Assembly (NCBI GenBank): GCA_946415695.1
Contig: CAMKTM010000009.1
Location: 1-20,714 of the forward strand
DNA length: 20,714 nt
Reading direction: 5' to 3'
Origin: an uncultured Prevotellaceae bacterium
GTDB taxonomy: Bacteria; Bacteroidota; Bacteroidia; Bacteroidales; Bacteroidaceae
In this document: in pieces, positions 8,001-15,002 of the stretch
How the letters are laid out: every line of letters starts with the position of its first letter
How positions within the stretch are numbered: position 1 is the stretch's first letter
Program-made: the position numbers and the translations under genes
Notes under the pieces: generated by a model
The model's input: the letters and a program-made list of their open reading frames with translations, nothing else
What the model was told of the DNA's origin: nothing
Databases searched by the model: none

Positions 8001-8373
8001 ACAGTGAACCTGTAAGCCGGGTTCTGTATTCCTTTGCAGGAATGCTTGTCATTTATCTACGAGCCGCGTCACCGCTGCCCTCTATCGTTCTACCCTCCGG
8101 CTCGGACGGGCCGCCCTCTCTTGTATGCGCCGGTTTACATGAACTTTCAACTCCCGGAGTGCACAGCACCGACATCACTGCCGGCCTGGTAGGCTCTTAC
8201 CCCACCTTCTCACCCTTACCTCTTGGTCGAGGCGGTTCTTTTCTTCTGCACCAACAGACCCTCGCGGACCTCTTCCCGTTAGGAAGCGGGATGCCCTGCG
8301 TTGCCCGGACTTTCCTCTCCTCTGTCCTGTCCCAGAAAGGACAGCGCAGAGCAGCGACAAGCCGGTTCACTGT
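8001..8373 (-). ncRNA. rnpB: RNase P RNA (bacterial class A type)
   Basis: This is the catalytic RNA of ribonuclease P, which removes 5' leaders from tRNA precursors. The universally conserved core is present on the minus strand: GAGGAAAGTCCGGGC (8303-8317) near the 5' part and ACAGAACCCGGCTTA (8013-8027) near the 3' end. The ends pair over 10 bp (ACAGTGAACC at 8001-8010 with GGTTCACTGT at 8364-8373), which sets the approximate limits and the length of about 373 nt. A matched -33/-7 promoter precedes it. Exact mature ends are inferred from this pairing only. Confidence 0.95.
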
Positions 8374-8394
8374 TCCTTTTTGCTTCTTTGGGTG

Positions 8395-8428
8395 CAAAAA
8401 TACAAATTTATCTTATAATGTGCAAAAA
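8395..8428 (-). promoter_or_regulatory. -33/-7 promoter of rnpB
   Basis: On the minus strand a TTTTTG (8423-8428) lies 20 bp upstream of TATTTTTG (8395-8402), matching the TTTG / TAnnTTTG Bacteroidota promoter with standard spacing. The rnpB 5' end would start about 20 nt downstream. Confidence 0.7.
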
Positions 8429-8475
8429 TTAAGGCATTCTCTTTTCACTATTGTGTAAATTTGATGCCCCTTTCC

Positions 8476-8506
8476 TTTGTTGTCTCGACTTTTATCCGTA
8501 CCTTTG
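8476..8506 (+). promoter_or_regulatory. -33/-7 promoter of hisS
   Basis: TTTG (8476-8479) and TACCTTTG (8499-8506) are separated by 19 bp, an exact match to the Bacteroidota primary promoter. The leader to the hisS ATG at 8559 is about 45 nt. It lies head-to-head with the rnpB promoter about 50 bp away. Confidence 0.8.
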
Positions 8507-8558
8507 CATCCGTAAATGCTAAATTGCACATCGTTAATTGTAAACCATACATTTCTTT

Positions 8559-9977
8559 ATGTCACAGAAACCAAGCATACCCAAAGGCACCCGCGACTTT
8601 GGCCCGCAGGAGATGGCCAGGCGCAACTATATCTTCAACACGATTCGTGAGGTCTATTCCCTCTATGGCTTTGAGCAGATAGAGACGCCCGCCATGGAGA
8701 ACCTGTCCACCCTCATGGGTAAGTACGGCGAAGAGGGCGACAAACTGCTCTTCAAGATACTGAACAGCGGCGACTTCCTGCGTGGCATCTCTGCCGCCGA
8801 CCTCTCTTCCGGCGCTTCGGGGCACCTTGCTGCCCAGCTTTGCGAGAAGGGTTTAAGATACGACCTGACGGTTCCCTTTGCCCGCTATGTCGTGCAACAT
8901 CGCGAGGAACTCGCTTTGCCGTTCCGTCGCTATCAGATCCAGCCCGTCTGGCGTGCCGACCGTCCGCAGAAAGGGCGTTACCGCGAGTTCTACCAGTGCG
9001 ATGCCGACGTCGTGGGCAGTGACTCGTTGCTTTGCGAGGTAGAGCTGATGCAAATCATCGACGAGGTGTTCCGTCGCTTCGGCATCCGTGTCTGCATCAA
9101 GATTAACAATCGCAAGATACTCTCCGGCATTGCTGAAATGATTGGTGAGGCCGACAAGATAGTTGACATCACGGTAGCTATCGACAAACTCGACAAGATA
9201 GGGCTCGACGCCGTGAACGAGGAACTGCGCGAGGACGGCATCAGCGAGGAAGCCATACAGAAGCTTCAGCCCATCATCAACCTCAGCGGCACGAACGAGG
9301 AGAAGATTCAGACCATGCGTCAGGCTTTGGCAGGCAGCGAGATAGGGCAAAAGGGCATCGACGAAGTGGAGTATGTGCTGAATAAGTTTAATGGGGCAAG
9401 GGGCAAGGAGCAAGAGAATACATCCTGCCCAAGCAATCCTCTCGCCCCCTGCCCCCTGCCCCCTGCCCCTAATCTCGAACTCGACCTCACCCTTGCACGC
9501 GGCCTCAACTACTACACGGGCTGCATCTTCGAGGTGAAGGCTCTCGATGTGGAGATTGGCAGCATTACAGGCGGCGGCCGCTACGACAATCTGACGGGCA
9601 TCTTCGGTATGCCTGGCCTGAGTGGGGTGGGGATTAGCTTTGGGGCAGACCGCATCTACGACGTGCTCAACCAACTCAACCTCTATCCGGAAGCTGTGAC
9701 GACGGCTACCCAAGTGCTCTTCATCAACTTCGGCGAGCGGGAGACAGCCTACTCCCTGCCCATCATTGCCAACCTCAGAGGCAAAGGCATTCGTTGCGAA
9801 ATCTATCCCGATGCCAGCAAAATGAAGAAGCAGATGCAATATGCCAATCAGAAAGGTATTCCATTCGTTGCCATGACCGGCGAGACGGAAATGGCCGCAG
9901 GCAAGGTCATGCTCAAGAACATGACGACAGGCGAACAGCAACTTCTCTCGCCCGAAGAGATATTAAGCAGAATGTAA
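8559..9977 (+). CDS. hisS: Histidyl-tRNA synthetase
   Basis: This class II aminoacyl-tRNA synthetase charges tRNA-His in the cytosol. Visible features are N-terminal PKGTRDFGPQE (8-18), class II motif 2 with the RADRPQKGRYREFYQCDAD segment (132-150), the histidine-binding LARGLNYYTG (312-321), GGGRYDNL, motif 3 around GVGISFGADRIYD, and a C-terminal anticodon-binding domain from about 385. At 472 residues it is somewhat longer than I would expect. The excess includes GARGKEQENTSCPSNPL (279-295) running into PLPPAP, placed between YVLNKFN and LELDLTLARG; this peptide is encoded by a palindromic dispersed repeat. It has its own strong promoter. Downstream is a 241-bp gap filled by inverted repeats. 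Confidence 0.97.
   Translation: MSQKPSIPKGTRDFGPQEMARRNYIFNTIREVYSLYGFEQIETPAMENLSTLMGKYGEEGDKLLFKILNSGDFLRGISAADLSSGASGHLAAQLCEKGLRYDLTVPFARYVVQHREELALPFRRYQIQPVWRADRPQKGRYREFYQCDADVVGSDSLLCEVELMQIIDEVFRRFGIRVCIKINNRKILSGIAEMIGEADKIVDITVAIDKLDKIGLDAVNEELREDGISEEAIQKLQPIINLSGTNEEKIQTMRQALAGSEIGQKGIDEVEYVLNKFNGARGKEQENTSCPSNPLAPCPLPPAPNLELDLTLARGLNYYTGCIFEVKALDVEIGSITGGGRYDNLTGIFGMPGLSGVGISFGADRIYDVLNQLNLYPEAVTTATQVLFINFGERETAYSLPIIANLRGKGIRCEIYPDASKMKKQMQYANQKGIPFVAMTGETEMAAGKVMLKNMTTGEQQLLSPEEILSRM
9393..9470 (+). repeat. Palindromic G-rich dispersed repeat inserted in frame in hisS
   Basis: The left arm (9393-9419) is GGGGCAAGGGGCAAGGAGCA plus AGAG, and the right arm (9435-9470) is the imperfect reverse complement, beginning AATCCTCTCGCCCCCTGCC. 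The arms flank a centre of about 15 bp. The whole is about 78 bp, a multiple of three, and adds about 26 residues without breaking the frame. Each arm resembles the single-arm copies in the C25 protease and ispE genes. Confidence 0.75.
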
Positions 9978-9985
9978 CGAAACGA

Positions 9986-10162
9986 AACCACAGATTTAGC
10001 TGATTAAACAGATTTTATTCTACAACGGATTAAAACGGATTCAACGGATTGATTCCTAACCCCGAATTGCACGCTCCGCCTATTATAGTTACATCTTAAT
10101 CTGTTTAATCCGTTTTAATCCGTTGTAGAAATAAATCAGTTCAATCTGCTTAATCTGTGGTT
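9986..10162. repeat. 65-bp near-perfect inverted repeat filling the hisS-rsmI-like gap
   Basis: The arms 9986-10050 and 10098-10162 are reverse complements over 65 positions with about 8 mismatches, around a 47-bp spacer. The arms are themselves built from GATTnAnCnGATT-like subunits (CAGATTTAGCTGATT, CAACGGATTAAAACGGATT). The transcript could fold into a very long hairpin and may end hisS transcription. A related single arm occurs at 10976-11005 on the other side of the next gene. No transposase is nearby; a MITE-like or REP-like element is the likeliest class. Confidence 0.85.
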
Positions 10163-10218
10163 CTATAAAATTCGCGGTAAGAGAACGTTTTAGTGTTAAG
10201 TAATCTGTAGTTGTTAAA

Positions 10219-10950
10219 ATGTTGGAGCCTGCATTATATCTCATCCCTGTGACGCTGGGCGAGACGTCCATAGAGCGTGTTCTGCCGTCCTATAACCATG
10301 AGGTCATTATGGGCATCCGTCACTTCATCGTCGAGAACGTCCGTTCTGCCCGTCGCTTCTTGCGGCAGGCCGACAGACTGTTTCCCATTGACGACAGCAC
10401 CTTCTGCGAGATGGGGAAACATGCCGACGAGAAGCTGTTCAGCCAATACCTCCAGCCTTTGCGCGAAGGGAAGCCCGTAGGTGTCATCAGCGAAGCCGGA
10501 TGTCCTGCCGTAGCCGACCCGGGGGCGGACATCGTGGCCATTGCCCAAAGGGAAGGTATGCCCGTCGTGCCACTCGTGGGGCCGAACAGCATGATTATGG
10601 CCGTGATGAGCAGTGGCCTTGGCGGACAGAGCTTTGCCTTCAACGGCTACTTGCCCGTCGATGCAGCCGACCGTGCCAAACGCCTGAAGGCGCTCGAGAC
10701 AAGAGCCTGGACCGAAGGGCAGACGCAACTCTTCATCGAGACGCCTTACCGCAACCAAAAGATGTTCGAGTCGTTGCTTACGACGCTCCGTCCCCAGACA
10801 CGCCTCTGCATTGCAGCCGGCATCACCACCCCCGACGAATACATCCGCACCCGTTCCGTCTCGCAGTGGAAGAAAGAAGGCCTCCCCGCGAAGTGTCCTG
10901 GAGGAACCGACATCAGCAAAGTGCCAGCCATCTTCCTTATAAATAAATAA
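10219..10950 (+). CDS. RsmI-like SAM-dependent methyltransferase (tetrapyrrole methylase fold)
   Basis: The 243-residue product starts with ALYLIPVTLGE (5-15), has SEAGCPAVADPG (91-102), corresponding to the DAGTPxxSDPG loop of RsmI, then PLVGPNSMIMAVMSSG (118-133) and FNGYLP (141-146), and ETPYRNQ matching the ETPHR-type motif. RsmI 2'-O-methylates 16S rRNA C1402. This protein is shorter than typical RsmI and the first motif is altered, so it looks like the divergent Bacteroidota paralogue whose substrate may differ. It stands alone between two repeat-filled gaps, with no clear TAnnTTTG promoter in the 56 bp between the upstream inverted repeat and its ATG. Confidence 0.78.
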   Translation: MLEPALYLIPVTLGETSIERVLPSYNHEVIMGIRHFIVENVRSARRFLRQADRLFPIDDSTFCEMGKHADEKLFSQYLQPLREGKPVGVISEAGCPAVADPGADIVAIAQREGMPVVPLVGPNSMIMAVMSSGLGGQSFAFNGYLPVDAADRAKRLKALETRAWTEGQTQLFIETPYRNQKMFESLLTTLRPQTRLCIAAGITTPDEYIRTRSVSQWKKEGLPAKCPGGTDISKVPAIFLINK

Positions 10951-10975
10951 TGTATTTAAGTTTCGGAAGTATCTT

Positions 10976-11005
10976 AAACCACGGATTTAGCTGATTTAAC
11001 GGATT
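10976..11005 (+). repeat. Single-arm copy of the hisS-downstream inverted repeat
   Basis: AAACCACGGATTTAGCTGAT followed by TTAACGGATT closely matches the outer 30 bp of the left arm at 9986-10050. It lies 26 bp after the rsmI-like stop codon. With the paired arms it brackets the rsmI-like gene. Confidence 0.7.
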
Positions 11006-11020
11006 ATATATTCATTCAAC

Positions 11021-11119
11021 TCGAAACAGGGTGTTTATTGCTTGTACATGTAAAAGCAATTGCAAGTACATGAACTTGCAATTGCATGGTCACGACCATG
11101 CAACAAACACCCCGTGCGA
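11021..11119. repeat. Cloverleaf-like three-armed palindromic element
   Basis: An outer stem (GGGTGTTT 11029-11036 with AAACACCC 11105-11112, extending imperfectly to TCG 11021-11023 and CGA 11117-11119) encloses three inverted repeats. Arm 1 is ATTGCTT 11037-11043 with AAGCAAT 11054-11060. Arm 2 is a perfect 12-bp stem, GCAATTGCAAGT 11056-11067 with ACTTGCAATTGC 11074-11085. Arm 3 is a perfect 8-bp stem, GCATGGTC 11084-11091 with GACCATGC 11094-11101. Neighbouring arms share a few bases, so alternative folds compete. It is not a tRNA: there is no D/T-loop consensus. It resembles a non-autonomous structured repeat or a recombinase site. Confidence 0.8.
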
Positions 11120-11126
11120 AATCGAG

Positions 11127-11160
11127 GTGCAGGGAGCGAGGGGGAAAGGGTAGGGCAGGG
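11127..11160 (+). repeat. G-rich repeat next to the cloverleaf element
   Basis: GTGCAGGGAGCGAGGGGGAA followed by AGGGTAGGGCAGGGG resembles the dispersed G-rich unit found inside genes of this window, here in non-coding DNA. It starts 7 bp after the outer stem of the cloverleaf element. The match is looser than among the coding copies. Confidence 0.45.
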
Positions 11161-11236
11161 GAGACTTAAGTGTTAAGAAAAACATAAATAGACAAGAACA
11201 GAGAAGGTTTATATCAATTAACTCAATTATTTTTTG

Positions 11237-11244
11237 TAACTTTG
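11237..11244 (+). promoter_or_regulatory. -7 element for the glycosyltransferase-radC operon
   Basis: TAACTTTG fits TAnnTTTG, preceded by an AT-rich stretch with TTTTTTG directly upstream. The predicted start near 11250 leaves a short leader of about 25 nt to the ATG at 11277. No clear -33 TTTG at standard spacing. Confidence 0.65.
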
Positions 11245-11276
11245 CACCGTGGGCAAAGAAAAGCAGCCCTTCTCTC

Positions 11277-12377
11277 ATGGCGAAGTATTCAATCATAGTA
11301 CCCGTATATAATCGTCCCGACGAAGTTGATGAACTGCTCCAAAGCCTTGCACAGCAGACATTCAGGGACATGGAGGTCATCATCGTGGAGGACGGCTCAA
11401 GCCTTCCTTGCGAGAACGTCGTTCACCGCTATGCCGGCAAGTTGCCGCTCCGCTATTACACGAAGGAGAACAGCGGACCTGGACCGACGCGCAACTTCGG
11501 AGCGGAGCACAGTCAGGGCGACTGGCTCATCTTCCTCGACAGCGACTGCGTCGCGCCGCCTGACTTTCTCTGTGCCGTAGAAGAAGAGCTCAAGCGGAAG
11601 GAATGCGATGCCTGGGGCGGTCCCGACAAGGCTCATGAGAGCTTTACGCCTGTGCAGAAAGCCATCAGCTACAGCATGACGTCGTTCCTGACCACTGGCG
11701 GCATCCGCGGCGGCAGGAAACAGATGGACAGGAAGTTCTATCCCCGCTCCTTCAACCTCGGCATTCGGCGCAGCCTCTACCGTCAGCTCGGCGGCTTCTC
11801 GTCGATGCGTTTCGGCGAGGACATCGACCTGAGCTTGCGCATCTACGAGAGCGGAGCAAGCTGTCGGCTCTTCCCCGAGGCCTGGGTCTGGCATAAGCGC
11901 AGGACTGATTTCCACAAGTTCTTCAAGCAGGTTCACAACAGCGGCATTGCCCGCATCAACCTGATGAAGCGGCATCCCGGCAGCCTGAAGTTCGTGCATC
12001 TCTTGCCGATGTTCTTCACGCTCGGCACGTTTGCCTGCCTTCTGTTTGCCTTTCTGTTCATGCTTCTGGCTCTGTTGGGCGTTTTCGCATTGTGGAGCAT
12101 GCCAAAGCCCGGCTGCGCCAACGGCCCGATGCTCTGCATCATTGCCGGCATAGGCGGGACGCTTTTATTCCTGCTTCCGCTCTTGCTCTTCTCGTTGATA
12201 GTCTTCGCAGACAGCTCCATCAGGAACAGGAGCATAAGGATAGGAGCACTGTCCGTATGGGCAAGCTTCATCCAACTCATCGGCTATGGCACGGGCTTCC
12301 TTCGTGCCTGGTGGCTGAGGTGTGTGTGCGGCAGGAACGAGGAGTTGCAGGCTTATAAAGACAACTTTTACGAATGA
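11277..12377 (+). CDS. Family 2 glycosyltransferase with C-terminal membrane helices
   Basis: The 366-residue product begins with the GT-A fold signature YSIIVPVYNRPDEVDELLQS (4-23) and VEDGS (38-42), has the metal-binding FLDSDC (87-91) and a late GEDIDLSLRIYESG with a downstream PEAWVWHKRR motif. Two hydrophobic segments follow (about 240-275 and 285-312), suggesting anchoring in the inner membrane. It would transfer sugar from a nucleotide-sugar onto a lipid-linked or envelope glycan; the actual donor and acceptor cannot be told. It overlaps radC by ATGA, so the pair is translationally coupled. Confidence 0.9.
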   Translation: MAKYSIIVPVYNRPDEVDELLQSLAQQTFRDMEVIIVEDGSSLPCENVVHRYAGKLPLRYYTKENSGPGPTRNFGAEHSQGDWLIFLDSDCVAPPDFLCAVEEELKRKECDAWGGPDKAHESFTPVQKAISYSMTSFLTTGGIRGGRKQMDRKFYPRSFNLGIRRSLYRQLGGFSSMRFGEDIDLSLRIYESGASCRLFPEAWVWHKRRTDFHKFFKQVHNSGIARINLMKRHPGSLKFVHLLPMFFTLGTFACLLFAFLFMLLALLGVFALWSMPKPGCANGPMLCIIAGIGGTLLFLLPLLLFSLIVFADSSIRNRSIRIGALSVWASFIQLIGYGTGFLRAWWLRCVCGRNEELQAYKDNFYE

Positions 12378-13054
12378 AGACAATCAAAGAATGGGCCCCT
12401 GAAGACCGTCCACGCGAACGGTTGCTTGCCAATGGCGCGATGACGCTGAGCAAGGCAGAACTGCTGGCCATACTTATAGGCAGCGGTACGCCGGGCAAGT
12501 CGGCAGTCGATGTCATGCGAACCATCCTTGCCGATTATGGCGACAGCCTCATGTCGCTCGGAAAAGCTTCGGTCCAGGACTTGATGCGCTATGATGGCAT
12601 CGGGGAAGCTAAGGCGGTGACGATTGTCGCAGCCTGCCAGCTTGCCAACCAGCGCCTGAAGGAGGATCTGCCCAAGCGAATGCGCATCACAAGTTCTGCC
12701 GATGTGTTCGAATACTTCAAACACAAGATGCAGGACTTGGAGATAGAGGAATGCCATTTGCTGCTGCTCGACCAGGGAATGGCCGTCAAGGGCTCTGTCC
12801 TGCTGAGTCGTGGAGGCATAGCCGGAGCATCCGTCGATGTGCGTTGCCTCTTGCGTCATGCCATTCTTGGTCAGGCTGTAGCAGTCGTGCTTTGCCACAA
12901 CCACCCAAGCGGACGAACGCAGCCCAGTCGCGACGACGACAACTTGACGCGTAAGGCTGCCGAAGCCTGCAATGCCGTCAACATCCGCCTCACGGACCAC
13001 ATCATCTTTGCTGGCAACGACTATTACAGCTATCAGGAAAACGGTAAACTATGA
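12374..13054 (+). CDS. radC: RadC-family JAB1/MPN domain protein
   Basis: The 226-residue product has an N-terminal UPF0758 helix-hairpin-helix region (EDRPRERLLANGAMTLSKAE, 10-29; RYDGIGEAKAVTIVAACQLA, 72-91) and a C-terminal JAMM metalloprotease-like domain with Glu near 125 and the HNHPSG motif (His175, His177) plus Asp188, the usual zinc ligands. The original link of RadC to recombinational repair is doubtful and its real function is unsettled. Length is normal for the family. It overlaps the glycosyltransferase upstream by 4 bp and is followed after 50 bp by the DUF59 gene. Confidence 0.95.
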   Translation: MKTIKEWAPEDRPRERLLANGAMTLSKAELLAILIGSGTPGKSAVDVMRTILADYGDSLMSLGKASVQDLMRYDGIGEAKAVTIVAACQLANQRLKEDLPKRMRITSSADVFEYFKHKMQDLEIEECHLLLLDQGMAVKGSVLLSRGGIAGASVDVRCLLRHAILGQAVAVVLCHNHPSGRTQPSRDDDNLTRKAAEACNAVNIRLTDHIIFAGNDYYSYQENGKL

Positions 13055-13104
13055 AAGAATTAGGATAAGAGATTAGGTGACTTATTACATACATTATATA
13101 ATAT

Positions 13105-13416
13105 ATGAACTGTGAATTAGAGGAACGGGTCATCGAAGTTCTCAAGACAGTCTTCGACCCCGAGATACCAGTCAATATATATGACCTCGGACTTATCTAT
13201 CGTATTGAGCTGAACGAGGACAATACAGAACTCAGCGTCGATATGACGCTCACAGCTCCCAACTGCCCTGCTGCCGATTTCATCGTTGAGGACGTCCGGC
13301 AGAAGCTCGAAACCATTTCCGGCTTGCAGAAGGTTGAAGTCAACCTCGTCTTTGAGCCGGAATGGGACAAGAACATGATGAGCGAAGAGGCAAAAATGGA
13401 GTTAGGATTCCTTTGA
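13105..13416 (+). CDS. MIP18/DUF59-family iron-sulfur cluster assembly factor
   Basis: The small 103-residue protein consists of a single DUF59 domain with DPEIPVNIYDLGLIY (18-32) and TAPNCP (50-55), whose Cys54 is the conserved reactive or metal-binding residue of the SufT/PaaD/MIP18 group. Members help mature Fe-S proteins. In Bacteroidota it is often a stand-alone protein, as here. It is 19 bp upstream of the HerA-like gene, so the two are probably cotranscribed. AT-rich DNA lies before the ATG, but I see no TAnnTTTG element. Confidence 0.9.
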   Translation: MNCELEERVIEVLKTVFDPEIPVNIYDLGLIYRIELNEDNTELSVDMTLTAPNCPAADFIVEDVRQKLETISGLQKVEVNLVFEPEWDKNMMSEEAKMELGFL

Positions 13417-13435
13417 ACAAGAAAACATTATTATT

Positions 13436-14995
13436 ATGCTGACAACAGACAGACATTTGTATGTGGCACACGGCCAGAACGGACCGATATGCCTTAGTGG
13501 AAAGATGGCGAACCGTCACGGACTGATAGCCGGCGCGACAGGCACGGGCAAGACTGTGACCCTGCAAGTGTTGGCCGAGACGTTCGCCGAGGCCGGCGTG
13601 CCTTGCTTCATGGCCGACATGAAAGGCGACCTCTCGGGCATCAGTCAGGCAGGACAGATGTCCTCCTTCATCGAGAAACGCTGTGCCGAGTTCGGCATCG
13701 AAAGCCCCCAGTTCCATGGAAGCCCCGTTTGCTTCTATGATGTCTTTGGCGAACAGGGACACCCCATGCGCACCACCATCTCGAACATGGGGCCGGAACT
13801 GATGTCGCGTCTCTTGGAACTGAACGAAGTGCAGGCTGGCGTGCTGACCATCCTCTTCAAGGTGGCCGACGAAAGAGGCCTGCTCCTGCTCGACCTGAAG
13901 GACTTGCGAGCGATGCTAACCTACATTGCCGACCATGCCAAGGAACTGACCAAGACCTACGGAAATGTTTCGACGGCCAGCGTGGGTGCCATTCAGCGTG
14001 CCTTGCTCGCCTTGGAGAATCAAGGTGCCGACAAATTTTTCGGAGAGCCGGCTTTCGACATCATGGACCTCCTCGGACGCAATGCCGAAGGCAAGGGCGT
14101 GATGAGCGTCCTTGCTGCCGACAAGCTGATGCAAAATCCGAAACTCTATTCCACCTTCCTCCTCTGGCTCCTCTCCGACCTCTACGCACGTTTGCCCGAG
14201 GTGGGCGACCAGGACTTGCCCCGTCTGGTGTTCTTCTTCGATGAGGCTCATACGCTCTTCACAGATACACCGAAGAGCCTTGTCGATAAGATAGAGCAGG
14301 TTGTCCGTCTCATCCGAAGCAAAGGCGTAGGCGTTTACTTCGTGACGCAGAACCCGACCGACATACCCGATTCCGTCCTCGCTCAACTGGGTAACAGGGT
14401 GCAGCACGCCCTACGTGCTTTCACGCCTAAGGAGCAGAAGAATGTCAAGGCGGCAGCCGAGACCTTCCGTGCCAATCCCGACTTCAAGACGGAGGATGCC
14501 ATCATGGAGCTTGGCACAGGCGAAGCGCTCGTTTCCTTCCTTGATGAGAAGGGAACACCGAACATCGTGGAGCGAGCAAAGATACTCTTCCCGCTCAGCC
14601 AGATTGGTGCTATCACCGAGAGCCAGCGAGAGCAAATCATCAAAGCATCGCACATCTTCGGCCGCTACGACAAGATGATTGACCGCGAAAGCGCCTTCGA
14701 AGTGCTTTTGGCTGAGAGCGAAAAGAAGGAATCTGTGAGCAAGGAGCAGGAAACAAGTGGCAAGGAGCGCGTGGCGAGTAGCAAGAAGAAAGGCATTCTT
14801 TCGAAGGTTGTTTCCGCCGTCATCACCAGTGTCACAGCAGCGCTCGGCACATACGTGGCTGGTACATTGACAGGAAAAAAGAGCCGCTCGAAGGAGTCCA
14901 TCGGCAAGAAAGTCACCAAGAGCGCCGTAAGCACAGCAACCCGAACAGTAACACGTGAACTCAGCCGAAGCATCCTTGGCAATCTAATAAAATAA
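13436..14995 (+). CDS. HerA-like ATPase of the DUF853 (YjgR) family
   Basis: The 519-residue P-loop ATPase has Walker A GATGTGKT (33-40), ADMKGDLSG typical of DUF853, Walker B LVFFFDEAH with Asp269/Glu270, and a YFVTQNPTDIPDSVLAQLGNR-like sensor segment (the run is split around residues 302-322). It belongs to the FtsK-HerA superfamily of hexameric motors; the cellular role of DUF853 proteins is not established. The C-terminal 80 residues are low-complexity and basic (Ser/Lys rich), with a hydrophobic stretch (about 457-478) suggestive of membrane association. Part of this tail (SKEQETSGKERVASSKKKG) is encoded by DNA resembling the dispersed G-rich repeat. The lipoprotein gene starts 7 bp downstream. 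Confidence 0.9.
   Translation: MLTTDRHLYVAHGQNGPICLSGKMANRHGLIAGATGTGKTVTLQVLAETFAEAGVPCFMADMKGDLSGISQAGQMSSFIEKRCAEFGIESPQFHGSPVCFYDVFGEQGHPMRTTISNMGPELMSRLLELNEVQAGVLTILFKVADERGLLLLDLKDLRAMLTYIADHAKELTKTYGNVSTASVGAIQRALLALENQGADKFFGEPAFDIMDLLGRNAEGKGVMSVLAADKLMQNPKLYSTFLLWLLSDLYARLPEVGDQDLPRLVFFFDEAHTLFTDTPKSLVDKIEQVVRLIRSKGVGVYFVTQNPTDIPDSVLAQLGNRVQHALRAFTPKEQKNVKAAAETFRANPDFKTEDAIMELGTGEALVSFLDEKGTPNIVERAKILFPLSQIGAITESQREQIIKASHIFGRYDKMIDRESAFEVLLAESEKKESVSKEQETSGKERVASSKKKGILSKVVSAVITSVTAALGTYVAGTLTGKKSRSKESIGKKVTKSAVSTATRTVTRELSRSILGNLIK
14738..14786 (+). repeat. Possible degenerate G-rich repeat copy in the HerA-like gene tail
   Basis: AGCAAGGAGCAGG, then GGCAAGGAGCGCG, then GAGTAGCAAG recall the dispersed unit of the protease, ispE and hisS genes, and the peptide contains SKEQ as in GARGKEQ. 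The similarity is partial and could reflect Ser/Lys/Glu codon choice. Confidence 0.35.
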
Positions 14996-15002
14996 AGTAA
15001 CT

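Noticed and set aside
8042..8458. 138-codon plus-strand frame
   Set aside because: It is antisense to rnpB, whose conserved core motifs and terminal pairing are clear.
8853..9941. A 362-codon open frame on the minus strand across hisS
   Set aside because: It lies fully antisense to an unmistakable histidyl-tRNA synthetase. Long antisense frames follow from the codon bias of the real gene, and the translation shows no recognisable domain.
11029..11112. Possible tRNA from the cloverleaf shape
   Set aside because: The arms have wrong lengths and overlap each other, there is no TTCGA-like T loop or D-loop consensus, and no plausible anticodon arm; treated as a structured repeat instead.
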